This document shows positions 25,601 to 38,073 of a stretch of DNA of 64,000 nt, piece after piece. How positions within the stretch are numbered: position 1 is the stretch's first letter; every line of letters starts with the position of its first letter. The notes under the pieces are model-generated. The model saw only the letters and a list, made by a program, of their open reading frames with translations, ran no database searches and had not been told where the DNA came from. The position numbers were made by a program, and so were the translations under genes. Location: assembly GCA_022605955.1 (NCBI GenBank), contig JAKCOZ010000059.1, positions 3,162,001-3,226,000 of the forward strand. The letters run 5' to 3'. The stretch comes from Rallus limicola (Eukaryota; Chordata; Aves; Gruiformes; Rallidae).

Positions 25601-28600
25601 GCTTCAGTAGGTATTGCATTGTCCTGTCCAGAAAGACAGTATATGGATTAATACTGCTGCAGATCCATGAGCAGGGGAAGTGATTGTTCTCTTTCCTCCA
25701 TCCTCTCCATTAGAAATTAACACCCCTTAAAACCAAAGCCACTCACGTGCTTGTGTACAGCCATAACCCTGCACACTGTCACTGCCTCGTATCCTGTGCT
25801 GGTCCCCATGCTTCCTATCACCAAGAATGAACATTGGCAAAGCCTACCAGGATAGAACCAGAGCTGTGTGTTAGTGTGATCTATCTTAGTTCCAGAATTT
25901 CTTTAGTTTCCAAAGGCATCTCAAAATGCCTGAGGATAAATTGGATGGGGTGCAGGCCCAGTCAGCAGAACAGTGCTCTGTGGGGGAGTGCACCAAGAGC
26001 AAAAGCAGCTACTATGAGTAATCCCAGACCTGGGGATTGATGACGATGAGACCTTCAGCTGGCCTGTGACTTAAGCAAGCTGACAGAGTCTGTTGAATTA
26101 AATACTGGTTTGATTGACAGCATCTCTACTGAAATCCACATCAAGACTAGTTCTGTTGCTGTCCTGATGTATAATTATTCTGAAGTATGCCTAGTCTTAG
26201 GTACCCCAGACTTTTTATGTCTTGGTATGCTGAATTGCAAATCTAGATTTTCTCCTTTTGTTAGTTGCTGTAAACCATTTACATAAAAACGCTGAGTCTT
26301 TAAATAATGGGAAAGGCTATAAAATATGCAAAATCATATACATGTATATATTCATATATAGATTTTCACTGTATCTTAATTTCTTCTGTGGCATATTAGA
26401 ATTTACTTTTCTTGTCAGTCACTGGGAAAAACCGCAAGACAACAAAAAGCATGTTTTCTGGGGGCATTCTAAGAGTTTTCTATGAACACATTTAAAGGTG
26501 GAAAAAGCATCACAGTAAGATTCATTGTTTTATTTTGGTGTGCTGGCTAACATTGTCACAAATACAGGTTTTGAGAAACAAAACATGCCCGATGGAAAGG
26601 CAGGGATGTGAGAAAAACAGAAAGAATTTATGGATAATAATCATCAATAAACCTGACAGACAGTATCAGTACTTCCTTTAGCTGATTACACACTAGGAAT
26701 ACAATTATGCTTTCAGACTCTACATTTAGGACTTACATTAATATTGCTGTGAGGAAGAGTCTTTTCTTATTTTACCTACATAATATTTTAAGGACAGTCG
26801 ATCTCCTGCGCTGTGGGCTTGCCTTGGCTGGTCAGAGCGCAAGCAGTGCTCAGCTCTCATCCTTCCTCTCAGCATAAGATCTGAGCTTGGACACCCATTG
26901 GGATAATACACCTAGATGAGTCCTGGTCTGGTCACAGCACAGGGAGAGCAACCTCACATCTGCTCAAAGGAGATGGGCACGCTGGGAAATGCCATGGAGA
27001 TGGAGATATCTGGGATGCTTCAGTGTGCTCTAGTATTGGAAATTGGGAGTTACTGTATCAGCTGATGAGCATTAAACAGATATTTTGGGGCAAAGTTTTT
27101 CTGGTAAAATTTCAGAAAGAGAGAAAGAACGAATAAATTAGGATATAAAGAAACTACAAGCTATTTTAGAACTATCTCTAAATATTTAGAAGTATTTTTT
27201 ATTTAAATCAAGTGGGTTTTCACAATAATAGAAGTTTTTTTCATAGACTGTTTGCATTCAAGGTCAACTTCTCTCTCAATTTCTTCAGAAAGTTAAGACA
27301 TATTTTTGCAATCAGTTTCAACATTTTGATATTGTGTTTCATGCATTAACTCCACGTAGAGATCTTTTGCATGTGTATACATGCATACATTAGCTTTTTT
27401 CATGGACACGAAGAACTCGGCCCTGAAAGCCTAACTGAATCTTACCCCGGTTTCACAAGTCAGAAGCAATTACTCCTCCCACTGCAACTGGCAGGCAGTG
27501 AATACAACCAGTGCAAGCAGGGATTCTGTTTGCAGAAAGGGACCACACGTAAGGTAATCTAGCTAAAGAGGCCAAACATATAATGGTCCTCTTATCATGG
27601 TTTTTCTCTGCTTGTTGCCTCTCTTTGCAGCCATTCTAAATACCTGTGATTTGGCTCTGTGTCATCACCAGGCACATGTCTCAGTAGATTGATTATTAAA
27701 GGCAGGTATTTTCTATTCATGAACATGTCTCTGATTCGAATTTATAAAATCTAATTTATTAAAATTTACTCTCATTTGGCATTCCTTTTAATTATCAGAA
27801 ATGGAATGCACAAACCCTTTTTTTCTTTTTTAGACCAAAATACTGATTTCTAGCTAACTTGATTTTGTTGTCTGCCTTGCTACTGCTTTGTCTCCACAGA
27901 AAGTCACCGTCTTACTCATGTTGCCTTCATATGAAGACCTTTGTACATCTGCTCATCTTTGGTTTTCCTTTAGAGAAAATGAGTCTGCCTTGTAAAGAGC
28001 TTTGAATAGATTTTTAAATTCTGTGATTGTCAAAGAAAACCAGTTGCTTTGCACTGAAAGGGAGAATGTCTAATGATAAGTGTTTTTATACGTAGGTTCT
28101 TCAAGACTGTTCTGTTCTGTTGGTCATGGTGAATGTGATAAGGCTCCACAACACTATTTAGAGCCAGGCACTGCTTTTCTGAAAGGGCATGCGTCAAAGG
28201 TTGTTAGCCCAGATATCCTGAACCACAGGAGAAGAGGCTTACTCAGATAGTAAGGTTATTGCCTGTGTGATGCTGCACGAGACCGGCATCAAAGTTCACG
28301 AGATAGGGTGTTCTTCAGGGTTCAAACACAAATACACTGGCCCTGGCCCTGCTACTGGTAGCTGTTAGCTGTCTTACCTCCTGAGGGCACTACTAGTCAT
28401 CAACTGATTGACAGCTGCAGGACAGCAATAGCTATGCCAAATTGTTCAAACGGAGTTTGATAATAATAAGTAAAGAGATTAATTTTATGAACCAGCCTTC
28501 TGTATCAAATGAGCATGAATTTCCTTACTGATGACCTAGAGAGGACAGAGTGCGTAGTCACACTGAGCTCAGGTGTGCTTCAGGACCCAAACTACTCCAA

Positions 28601-29720
28601 CAGCCCCCAAATGGCAAGAGGTGTTTGGCATCACTGCACTGGGTATCAGTTTATTACTTTAAAAAAAAATTTAAAATCTTAATGTTTTGTAGCAACACAC
28701 TCTAAAAACAAATTAAAAATCCAGTTTCTTTGGATAAAGTGTGATCTGCCTGAACATTTCCCAGCTACGTAGTTGCTGCATCTCTTAATATGTGTTTTTG
28801 AAACACAGTGACATATTGTTTAACTTATTTAAATCATTTATTAAGTATAGGGGACCAAGATACAAGTGCATAGCAACCATCTTATCGAAATGCTTCTAAT
28901 CAGCATCAGTAGTGCGTGTTTGCTTTGTCTGCCTGTTTTGAGGGGGATATGTCTGGAGAATATGGGAAAGGACATCCGAGCAGAGCAGCTGCCTGGCTTC
29001 TTGTGAAAATCAGGTGCCTTTGAGGTGACCAAAGTTGAATGAATGAAGTCCAAATGAATTTGGATCTGATCACAGCATGACTGACCCTGTGGGTCTGCCT
29101 CTTCTGCACAGGCTGGTGTGTGCCACCAGAGCAGGACTGCCAGGTTGCTGCTTGTTAAAATATTGGAGCTGTCCCAAGGCGAGGGCTCACCCTGCTGTGT
29201 GCATGTACTCTCTAAGGCATTATCCTTTCTGCCCCATCCTTTTATCCTTTCCTATGTTTCCTTTACATGTACTGCAATATTGCCATTATTGGTCATAATT
29301 GTTTGCTTATTGCCTGTGTTACAGTGCAAATGACCCCATTTGTGCGTACCTAGGATCTCCTTGAAGTTCATTTTCAGCTGTGTTGTTTCTCTGTGTTGGA
29401 AGCAGATTCTTAGCTATTTTAGCTAATTCATGATGTGAATTGACTTCTTGTGAAATCAGTGTAAGCTGTTGGCATCCGCTTTCCCTGAAAACTCATTTGA
29501 CTTTCTCCCCTTCTCTGGTGGTTGTGTGCTTAGAAATTATTTACCTGCATGTCTTAAACTGTTGAAATTGTGAAACAGTCGTTATATTTCACCACAGACT
29601 TGACCGAATACAAATGCAAAAAATTGAGAGCCTTTTAGGATTAAAATCCCTGTAGCACAATAATTATTCTGACTGATGAAATTGCAACCAGAACATGGTT
29701 CTTTTTCATCTAAACAAGAG

Positions 29721-29747
29721 AGAAAAAAAAAAAAACAAACCCCAAAA
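29721..29747. repeat. A-rich tract with A/C tail
   Basis: A run of about 13 A followed by CAAACCCCAAAACG. It resembles the tail-like A/C tracts at 16116 and 52591. Confidence 0.65.
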
Positions 29748-29795
29748 CGTTTAAACATTCAGACCTGTTATAAACTTCAGATGTTGGGTTTTTTT

Positions 29796-29820
29796 AAAAT
29801 AAATAAATAAATAAATAAAT
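29796..29820. repeat. (AAAT)n microsatellite, about 6 units
   Basis: Six near-perfect AAAT units, directly preceded by a T run. Confidence 0.9.
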
Positions 29821-30879
29821 CCGATATCTACCTCAATAAGGTTTTAAACAACCTTTCAGCTTCAGGACTTTGTTATATTATGCCCTCAGGAACCTATTCT
29901 TATGGTAATTATGATCCAGAGGAAATATTCTTGAACAGTAATACTTTTCTATGGTAATAGCACAGTAGATGGTATACTGAATTGATGACTGTTTAAAAGC
30001 TTTTTACCAGTATGAGGTAGAACAGTCCAACATCTTTGAAACAAGATACCAACTTGGGGTTAAATAAAAAACTGTAATAAAGAAGAATTCCATTCTTAGG
30101 GAATGTGTTGAAAGCTAGTAGGCTGAAGATGAAAAGACTGAAATAATTAATAAGAGTTTTCCTTTCATTGCACAAGAATAGCTGCCGTTTGTGCTGTTGG
30201 AAGTTTTGTGGTTAAAATTAAAGGATCTGTGTTCTCTCATCACTGTTCTCCTGTCACCTGGGACTTTAATGACAGTGAAAGAGTATCGTGGGGTCTGCTT
30301 CTTAGCTGGTAAATGCAGAGGGTTTTGTTAATGCTCAGTTTAGTTTGATGAATCCTATCAACACCACAGCTGTAATAATTATTCTATATTCTAGAATTTG
30401 TATTGGAGCCCAGAACAACAACAATGGCACTTCCAAATTTGGGAAGATATAATGAGTTATATGGTTAGATATTGCTGCCTGTGATGACTGTGGCTTTGAA
30501 TATTGTCATGACAGTTGTACTCTTCTCTCTGATCTATAAAATCTCAAGGCAGCTGAAGGTATGTTCCATGCTAACAAGTTAGCTTTATATAGATAGCATT
30601 CGTGTCCTCCTTTTATTTTACTGTTTCTTTACTTAGGGGTCAAAACAAGAGAGGAATCAAGTTTTTTGTTTTGCTTTTCAGCAAGTATTGAAAAATCTGG
30701 CAGAATGCTCTCATCTTATTTACTCTGATGACTAATTTAAAAAATGCTTTGGATGATTCTGTTCGTGTTTCATCTGGTTAGTATCCTGTTTTGTATCAGA
30801 AATGTCTCATTTGGGGTTACCATTTCTGACTAAAATAAGGAAAGTCCCCAAACCTATAAGCCCCAAACCTCCTCTGGCT

Positions 30880-30956
30880 TTTGTTTTGTTCAGGATTCTG
30901 TTTGTGGTTGGTTTTGTAGTTGGTTGGTTGTTTTTTGTGGGGATTTTGTGGTTTTG
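30880..30956. repeat. G/T-rich low-complexity tract
   Basis: TTTTGTTTTG, TGGTTGGTTTTG and TTGGTTGGTTG pieces run on to TGTGGGGATTTTGTGG. Few A or C bases occur. Confidence 0.6.
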
Positions 30957-33134
30957 AGCAGCAGTTGAGTTGTGGAGGGGGGTACAGTGGGAGAATATGC
31001 TCATCTGTCTTCACTTTTAGAGAGGAACAGTGTTTATGAGTCTCCAGTTTTTCAATACAAGGATAGCTAACAGTTAAAGAACTATTTGTAGTTAGATGTC
31101 TAATAGTCATGCTACAGGTTTAAGTGTTTGTCTTCAGTCCTTGTAGTACAGGAATCCAAACTGAGGTAGTCATAGTGATCTTTTCTGACCTTAAAATCAA
31201 TGTCTCTAAAATCTGACAATGGAATTGGCTTCCATAGTTAGTCTCCATCATGGGGAAAAAACACCCAGTGTTTTGGATTCCAGTAGCCTCTGATATACCC
31301 TCCTTGGCATTCATACCTTTCATCAGTGTCAGGATCAAATGTGGCAATACAGGGAAATATCCATTAATATCCAACTACATTTATCTGATATTTTTCACCT
31401 TACTAAAAAGAATCATTTCAAAAGTAGGTATCCTTTGTACGAATGTGAAACTGAAAGCCTACAGCGGATGAATTCCTGAGGAAGAGGAATTGGCTTGAAA
31501 ACACATGTGTAGCTTGGGTTTAATAGAAGTATTGCTTACTTTTTTTGGTTTCAATTTGGAGGTTTTTAATCATATTCATTTCAGTTTTTTCCTTTTTACT
31601 GTGACTGAAAAATCTGAAACAATGTAGTGACAGTGCCTAATACCTGTGCACAAATAGTGGAAAAAAAGTGAGTTTTCCAAGACTTCTTATGCCTCACACT
31701 TGATATATGTTTCTAGTTCCACATTTTAGAATATGTATGGAATACTGAACTGCAAGAAGTGAAAAGCTGGTACATAACCTTGGTGGTGCTTTATATCCTC
31801 TTTTTGTACATCTTTGGGTTTTTAACGTATTTTAAGCTATGGTTATGTATCTTTCCTAAATATCTTCCTTTCTGATAATATATACAGAGGTCAGATTGTA
31901 TTATGCTTATTGATATGTGATTTATATGGAAATGTTCAAAATTTAAACTAATTTGACTATGGGAACACAGCAGAAGTTGTATTTAAACATGGAGTACATA
32001 GCCTGGTAACATGGGGAATGGTGAGAGAGCCATGTGGAGATAGACATAGAAATGACTGAAAGAGGGAGAACAGAGTTGGAAATAACTTGAGGTTAGAAAA
32101 CAAAGGGCAAGTGGCAAATAACTGTATTTTCATATCAAAATGTCACCATTGTTTGTAACCATTATGATAGTTAATTGAAGCTGCGGTTTAGAAAAAAGGA
32201 AGAGATGCCAGCCATAGCTGTAATAATTACTGGAATATCACTTTGATAGACAGGTCTAAAATTAAAGCTTTTCCCATTTATTTAGGTTGTAATAAAATGT
32301 TTGTCCCATGTCTGTTTTAAGAGATTAGGAAACATTATTGACTGTCTTTCCACAAGAAAGCTGATAGCAACAATCGCCTGCAAGGGGAAGTTAGACTCCT
32401 TTAAACCAGATGATTAACCTTGTCATATATCTGCTGGTATAGCGGATAACAGTGTCAGATGTTTTTGAAGCTCTTTCTGTATTCAACATGTTTTAATTAA
32501 TTGAGAAGAGGAAGGAGAGCAGTGTAGAATAGAAGGGAAAGAATACCACTAACTTGTTCTTATTTTCTTGTGAGCCTACAGTATGTCTCAAGCAATATAT
32601 ACAGCTCAGTTAATGTTATATTTAAGACCATATTTGTAAAAGTTCTTTTCCTTTAATTTACAGACCTTTGGTTATAACACTTTGATTAACAGTAAAGTTA
32701 AGCAGAGTTTGATTTTGTGCTATATCTCCAATATATATTTCAATTTATATTTCCTATGAATTGAAAGGCACATTGACTACTTCATTTCATTAAAACACTT
32801 TTAGGCTTCTAGCATAGTTTAGGGTGTTTAAAGAGACTGAGTTGCCATTCACTTGTAAGTTGAGAAATAAGTTAAGAATGATCAAATGAAGCCAATAAAA
32901 AGTGAGCAAAAATAAGAAGCTGTAAATAAGACAATTATTCCTTAAGATACCACTTCCACAGAGATCTGGTGATACAGTCTATGATGTGGATGTCCACAAA
33001 ATTGTAGTACAGAAAGCAATAATTTAAGAGAGCGTGTACTGGAGTGTACATTGCTGAGATGTTCCTGTTAACACAGAATATCATTAGGAGCACTTAGCAT
33101 AGATATACTGGTAAGAACCAGCTGGAACCTCAGA

Positions 33135-33170
33135 ATAACATAACATATAACATATATAACATACATAAAT
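33135..33170. repeat. Degenerate ATAACAT / ATAT simple repeat
   Basis: Repeated ATAACAT units (ATAACATAACATATAACATA) grade into AT dinucleotides. Confidence 0.6.
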
Positions 33171-34616
33171 ACAGTCATACAAGTACAGAAAAGTCACGGG
33201 ATCTTAATCAGATTTTGCCAATTCAGAATCTTGATTGGAATATTTTTTCAATAGGATTGAAACATATATTTGCCCACCATCTGTGCAATATCAGTTCACC
33301 TGGCCATATCTAAACAACTTTAAATGTACTAATTTAGGTATTGCCAGTTTTATTTCTACAGCAAAATGGAATTCATACATAGATGGCAAAACCCATCTCT
33401 GTTTATGCTAAAAACCTTGCAAGTACAGTCATGTGGATGCAGTAAAGGTACAAGGAAAATTGCTATATTAACTGTGAATTATGCTAATAAATGGAGGTTA
33501 AGTAGGAAAATCTCAGTGTTCTACTAAAATATTTCATTTTCTTAACCACATTATGTCCCTTCTGAAAAACCTGTCATTGTTTCTTAACAAGAGACTTCTC
33601 ATATCTGGATCCGCCCGTTCTTGAAATGTTCATTGATGTGAAAAGGTTAAATGCTCCTGATATCCTGTAAAGTTTTTGACATGCTTGAGCAGAGTATCTG
33701 AAAGCAGTATATGTCTATAAGATAGGTTACGTTCGCCTGATTCTGAATTGAAATCAAGAATAAGCTGGATTCTATTAGCATAATATAGACTGGTTTGCTG
33801 TCCTGCACCTTGTCTCAGAAAGGACTTAATTCCGTATCAAACGAGAACCCGACCGAGCCTGAAAACCTGCCTTCAACCCTTACTTAAATGAGTAGCTGAA
33901 TCTGTTGGATTAGTTCCTCCAGGGTTCTTGCATACAGATTTCAGGATGAATCTTTATCTGACATGTCCAGGTGTAGAAGATGATTAATGGTTTGTTGAAT
34001 AATGGATGATCTTGCAGCCTGGTTTAGAAGTGTTTCTGTTTCCTTACTTGTTATCACTCCATTTGCATGCAATAAAGTGAACCTTAAGAGGGTGGGGCAT
34101 GCTGCTGGAGTTGCAGGAGGACAGCTGCAGGGATGGTGTACCTGTACAGGTATTTAGCTTTCACTATGACATGGAGTGGTGAGATTCATCTGTCTTACAA
34201 CTTGCATGGTAATTTGAAGACTGTGGGTGCTGATCTAGCAATTTTTTTAGGCCTCCCATTTTGCCTTAATCATGGTCACAGTTAGAAAGTAGCAGTGTAC
34301 CGATTTCAAAGTGCAGGGAATTTTTTTCCCAAATAATTTTATGTTGCTCAAAGATTGTTATTACCCTAACCCAGGTTTATTTTGCAGTGTTTGATCTTGA
34401 AAGATTTCTGTGAGCACCAGAGGAATTACCTAGCAGCTCATGAGAAAGGCTAATAATCGTATTTATTTGTTACGATGCTTTAAATTTCAGGGAAGCTGTT
34501 CCTGATGCAGCAAGGCCTTTAACCTGAGTCTGCTCCAAAATTCAGAGTGACTTGTTGGCACATTTAAGTTCTTTGTTGACTTGAGGCTGAAATTCAAGGG
34601 AGATGGGAGATGGTCC

Positions 34617-34884
34617 CTTTAGACAGGTGACAGGAAATAGGACAAGGGGTAATGGCACAAAGCTGCTGCAGGGCAGATTCAGATTAGATGTTAGGAAAAA
34701 AAATTTCACTGGGAGAGTTGTCAGGGCCTGGAACAGGCTGCCCGGGGAGGGGGTTGAGTCACCATCTCTGGATGTGTTCAACAGATGGGTAGATGAGGTA
34801 CTTAGGGATATGGTTTAGCATAGGACAGGAACAGTTGGACTCGATCTTAAAGGTTTTTTTCCAACCTTGTAATTCTGTGATTCT
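34617..34884 (+). mobile_element. CR1 3'-end fragment
   Basis: This is a 5'-truncated CR1 of about 270 bp. It contains GACAAGGGGTAATGGC, a 'CTGGAACAGGCTGCCCGGGG' segment, then 'TTGGACTCGATCTTAAAGG', TTCCAACC and the terminal AATTCTGTGATTCT. The 3' end is clear; the 5' boundary is approximate. In one frame the end of the CR1 ORF ([20 protein letters not shown]) is still readable, so the copy is less decayed here than the one at 10920. Confidence 0.9.
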
Positions 34885-35739
34885 TCCCCATTGTTAGCAT
34901 GCACAGTTCTTGTTGACTGCAGTGGGAGCCTTATGCTTGTGTCCAAGGGCAGGTTGGCTGGCAGTGCACAAATTCCAGCCCATAGAAGAAATCTAGAGTG
35001 ACTGTGATGTCTCTGTTAATGTACAATGCTGTAATGATCTTGCAAGCTGCCTTTATCACATATGGGCATCTCTTGAAATGAAAAGATATGTTGTTGGCAT
35101 ATGAACATGAGGGAATTTACTGCACCTGTTTATTGTACCATGGATTAAATTATAACATCAATGCTAATGTTATAGGTAACAAGTTGGACATATTCAAAAC
35201 TGTCTAATATCTCCAAATTCTAAGACATTAAGGAAAGACAGAGATTGAAGTAGCATAACCATGACATATCTGCTGTTTTGCTTTGTGGATTTATTCTACA
35301 ATAATAAACTTAGGTTGTATAATGTAAATCATAAGCATGCTTGTGGATGTTAATGCTTGATATTTTGACATTTGGAGTTCTGCTTACTCTACTATACAGA
35401 AATGTTTCTGTTAAAATATGGCATCTTTAGCAAGTAATTTGAGGTTAGACACATTGTGGTATCTGCAGAATGGTGGAAGGAAGAAGACCTGAAGAGGTCT
35501 TTATTAGATATCTCATCAGACACACAACTAATAATATTCTGCCATGATGTCAGAGGGCATTCTGGGAGGAACAAATGTTCCTTTCTTTCCAAAGGAGGAT
35601 CAGCTATTTGGCTAACACACTGATCAGCTTGTCAGTTGCATTAGCAGTAAGTGATGCTTCTGGTAACTGCAATCAAAGAAAATAAGCTGCATATCACTGC
35701 TTGCCTGTCACCTCTTCAGCACTGTGGTGTTCTTTCTGC

Positions 35740-35870
35740 TTAGCCCTTAATGTCTCTCCTTTCCTCTCCCTTTGTCTGTCTTTGTCCCACTTCCTCGCTT
35801 TCTTGCTCATGTGTTTTCCTGGGCATTCCCTCTTCTTCCTCTCAGCCCTCTGTCCCTCTGCTCCTTCAGA
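35740..35870. repeat. Pyrimidine-rich (CT-rich) stretch
   Basis: The + strand is dominated by CTTTCCTCTCCCTTTGTCTG-like sequence, giving a polypurine/polypyrimidine bias over about 130 bp. I see no element boundaries and assign no function. Confidence 0.5.
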
Positions 35871-36016
35871 GTTAAACAGAGTCCTTATGAATGTGCAAAT
35901 TCTCTTTTATAAGTCCATCAGCTGTGTGGTGCCATCAGGTGTAACGAGTCCTGGCAGACCTCATGTAAACTTACTTTCCTGGGTGTTTTTATTTTAAAAG
36001 CTATGATATTTTCCAC

Positions 36017-36031
36017 TTTTTTTTTTTTTTT
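36017..36031. repeat. Poly-T run followed by CTGCAG
   Basis: A 15-nt T run ending TCTGCAG looks like a splice acceptor tract. No coding sequence with similarity to GRID1 follows, so it is noted only as a homopolymer or decoy acceptor. Confidence 0.6.
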
Positions 36032-36080
36032 CTGCAGTAAACTAGCATTAAGATTATCAGCATCCTCTTTGAATAAATTA

Positions 36081-36121
36081 TTTGGGGGGGGAGGGTTGTG
36101 GTTTGGTTTGTTGTTTTTTTT
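36081..36121. repeat. G8 run within a G/T-rich tract
   Basis: TTT, eight G, A, GGG, then TTGTGGTTTGGTTTGTTG and a T run. Confidence 0.65.
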
Positions 36122-38055
36122 CCTGATTATTTCACTCCTCATTCAGAAGTTTATCATGTAGCTCAGTTCTCTTGAGGAAGGCTGCTTTGTCATTGCTTCT
36201 GGGAAGTGACCCAAGTCTAGTGATGTCTGTCTGCACTGTCTGAGAAGAATGACTCCATGGTGTTGGTTTATAGATCAAAATATAGTTGAAAATGTACGCA
36301 GCGATCGATTTGAATATGAATAATATTCAGAATTAATATTGTCATATGATGCTTTAAAATTATTGTGGAAAGTTGACAGGGAACCTGCAGGAGGAAGGCA
36401 CATTGGGCGCAACTGAGATTTAACCTGGAGAGTAGATGGCTTTTGTACCAGCTGAAGTTTTCACATATTTTCAGTTTAGTCTTCTCTATTAGAGATTTTT
36501 CTAATGTATGCATTGCTCTGGCCAGATCTTTATTGAGGGAAAAGTTGATAAACCAAATATTAAATTCAGCAAGAAGCCAGATAGGACACCGCAGATTTAC
36601 AACTACCTACTGTTAGGCACTTCTGCTTTCTCCTATAGTTTTTCTCTTTTACTTCTCTTCATTATCATGTAATTTACCTTAAAGAAGAGGGTAAGTGGAA
36701 CTCTGAGCAGAAATCTTGTTCTGCATACCACTATTTAATACTTTATTTTTTCTCTCAGAAAATGTATCCAATGCCTCTTATGTATTCCAGCAAATATTTC
36801 TCTTCATAGCTCTATGGAGGAAGATGATTTTTCATCAACTTGATTGCTTTAAAAAAATTGCAAGGGCTTTTTCATTTGTCCAGCTGTGAGTACATTTCAC
36901 TTTAACATTGTCAGCCTTTTTCTTTAGCCATAAAGGCTAGGGTTTCCCTCTTCAAAATTAGAGATGTGATGGCCTTATAATCATATGACTTCAGCATCTG
37001 GGGACTTCAAATCTTCTAATCAGACTTGCTGGAAACATTGCAGTTAATGTTCGCAAACTGATTCATAAACCAGCTAACCTTATACATGATGCATGAGCAG
37101 AATGACTGACAGTGCTTGGCACCAAATCTAGTCTTCTTTTTTATTTTCCTAAATTACTTCAGCCAAAAAAAAATTGATAATGCTTTCTGAGCAAATTCAT
37201 GTTTTACCTATTATAGGGCAGATATGTAAAATATGCAGATTTTCTCAGACTTTGCCTAAAATGTGTTCTGACATGACTTTTGATTGAGCTTCATTCTCTC
37301 GTATTATTGAGTGCTGATCATCCTAACAACTGAAGTTTCTCTGGACTCTCACCTCCAGAAGCTCAGTGGCCTGCATCCTCAGTGACACAGATGAACTTTG
37401 TTGACATTAAAAAGGACAGAGCTTTGATAGTTCAGTGAACCTAATTAATCATACAGACTGAATGACAGCTTTTCAACGTAGTATTTAGAAGAATCCCACC
37501 AATAAAAATCAGCTATAATGATAGATAGCTGGCAGTTTTTCATTGGAGTGGTTTTCTGGTGGATAAATTTGCAATTGCTAAAACCTATTTAATTGAAATT
37601 TAGAATTTTTTAACTGCTCTGAAGGGTTTAATTTTTACAAGATAATAAACCACACACTATTGAACTGTTTTAATATCTTCTGTCTTGTGTTGTGGGTCAG
37701 GTTCTCTTATATATTTCCTGCACATGGTGATCCTGAGGGACTGAAGTGCATTACAGGAATTTATTCAGTGGGATATGTAATATGCGTTAGCAGCTGACCC
37801 ACAGGAAGAAACTGAGAACTAGGACAGCAGTGAATAGAAAATGGGGAAATGTGCTATAATACTGGAATGGATAAGATCTGCAAAGGGTTTTTCCAAGGAT
37901 TCCACTTTGTCAAAACATTTTACTCAAATCGAAAATGTCTAAACAAAATGTTTTGACACTGCCCAACTTAGATTTCTCTCTGTGGAAAAGCTCAGCTCTG
38001 CATCCCATTTCAGGAGGAAATCAAACTGCCTGGTTTCTCCTATGATAGCAGTGCC

Positions 38056-38073
38056 TTTTTTTTTTTTTTTTTT
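38056..38073. repeat. Poly-T run (18 nt)
   Basis: Uninterrupted T homopolymer after GCAGTGCC. Confidence 0.85.
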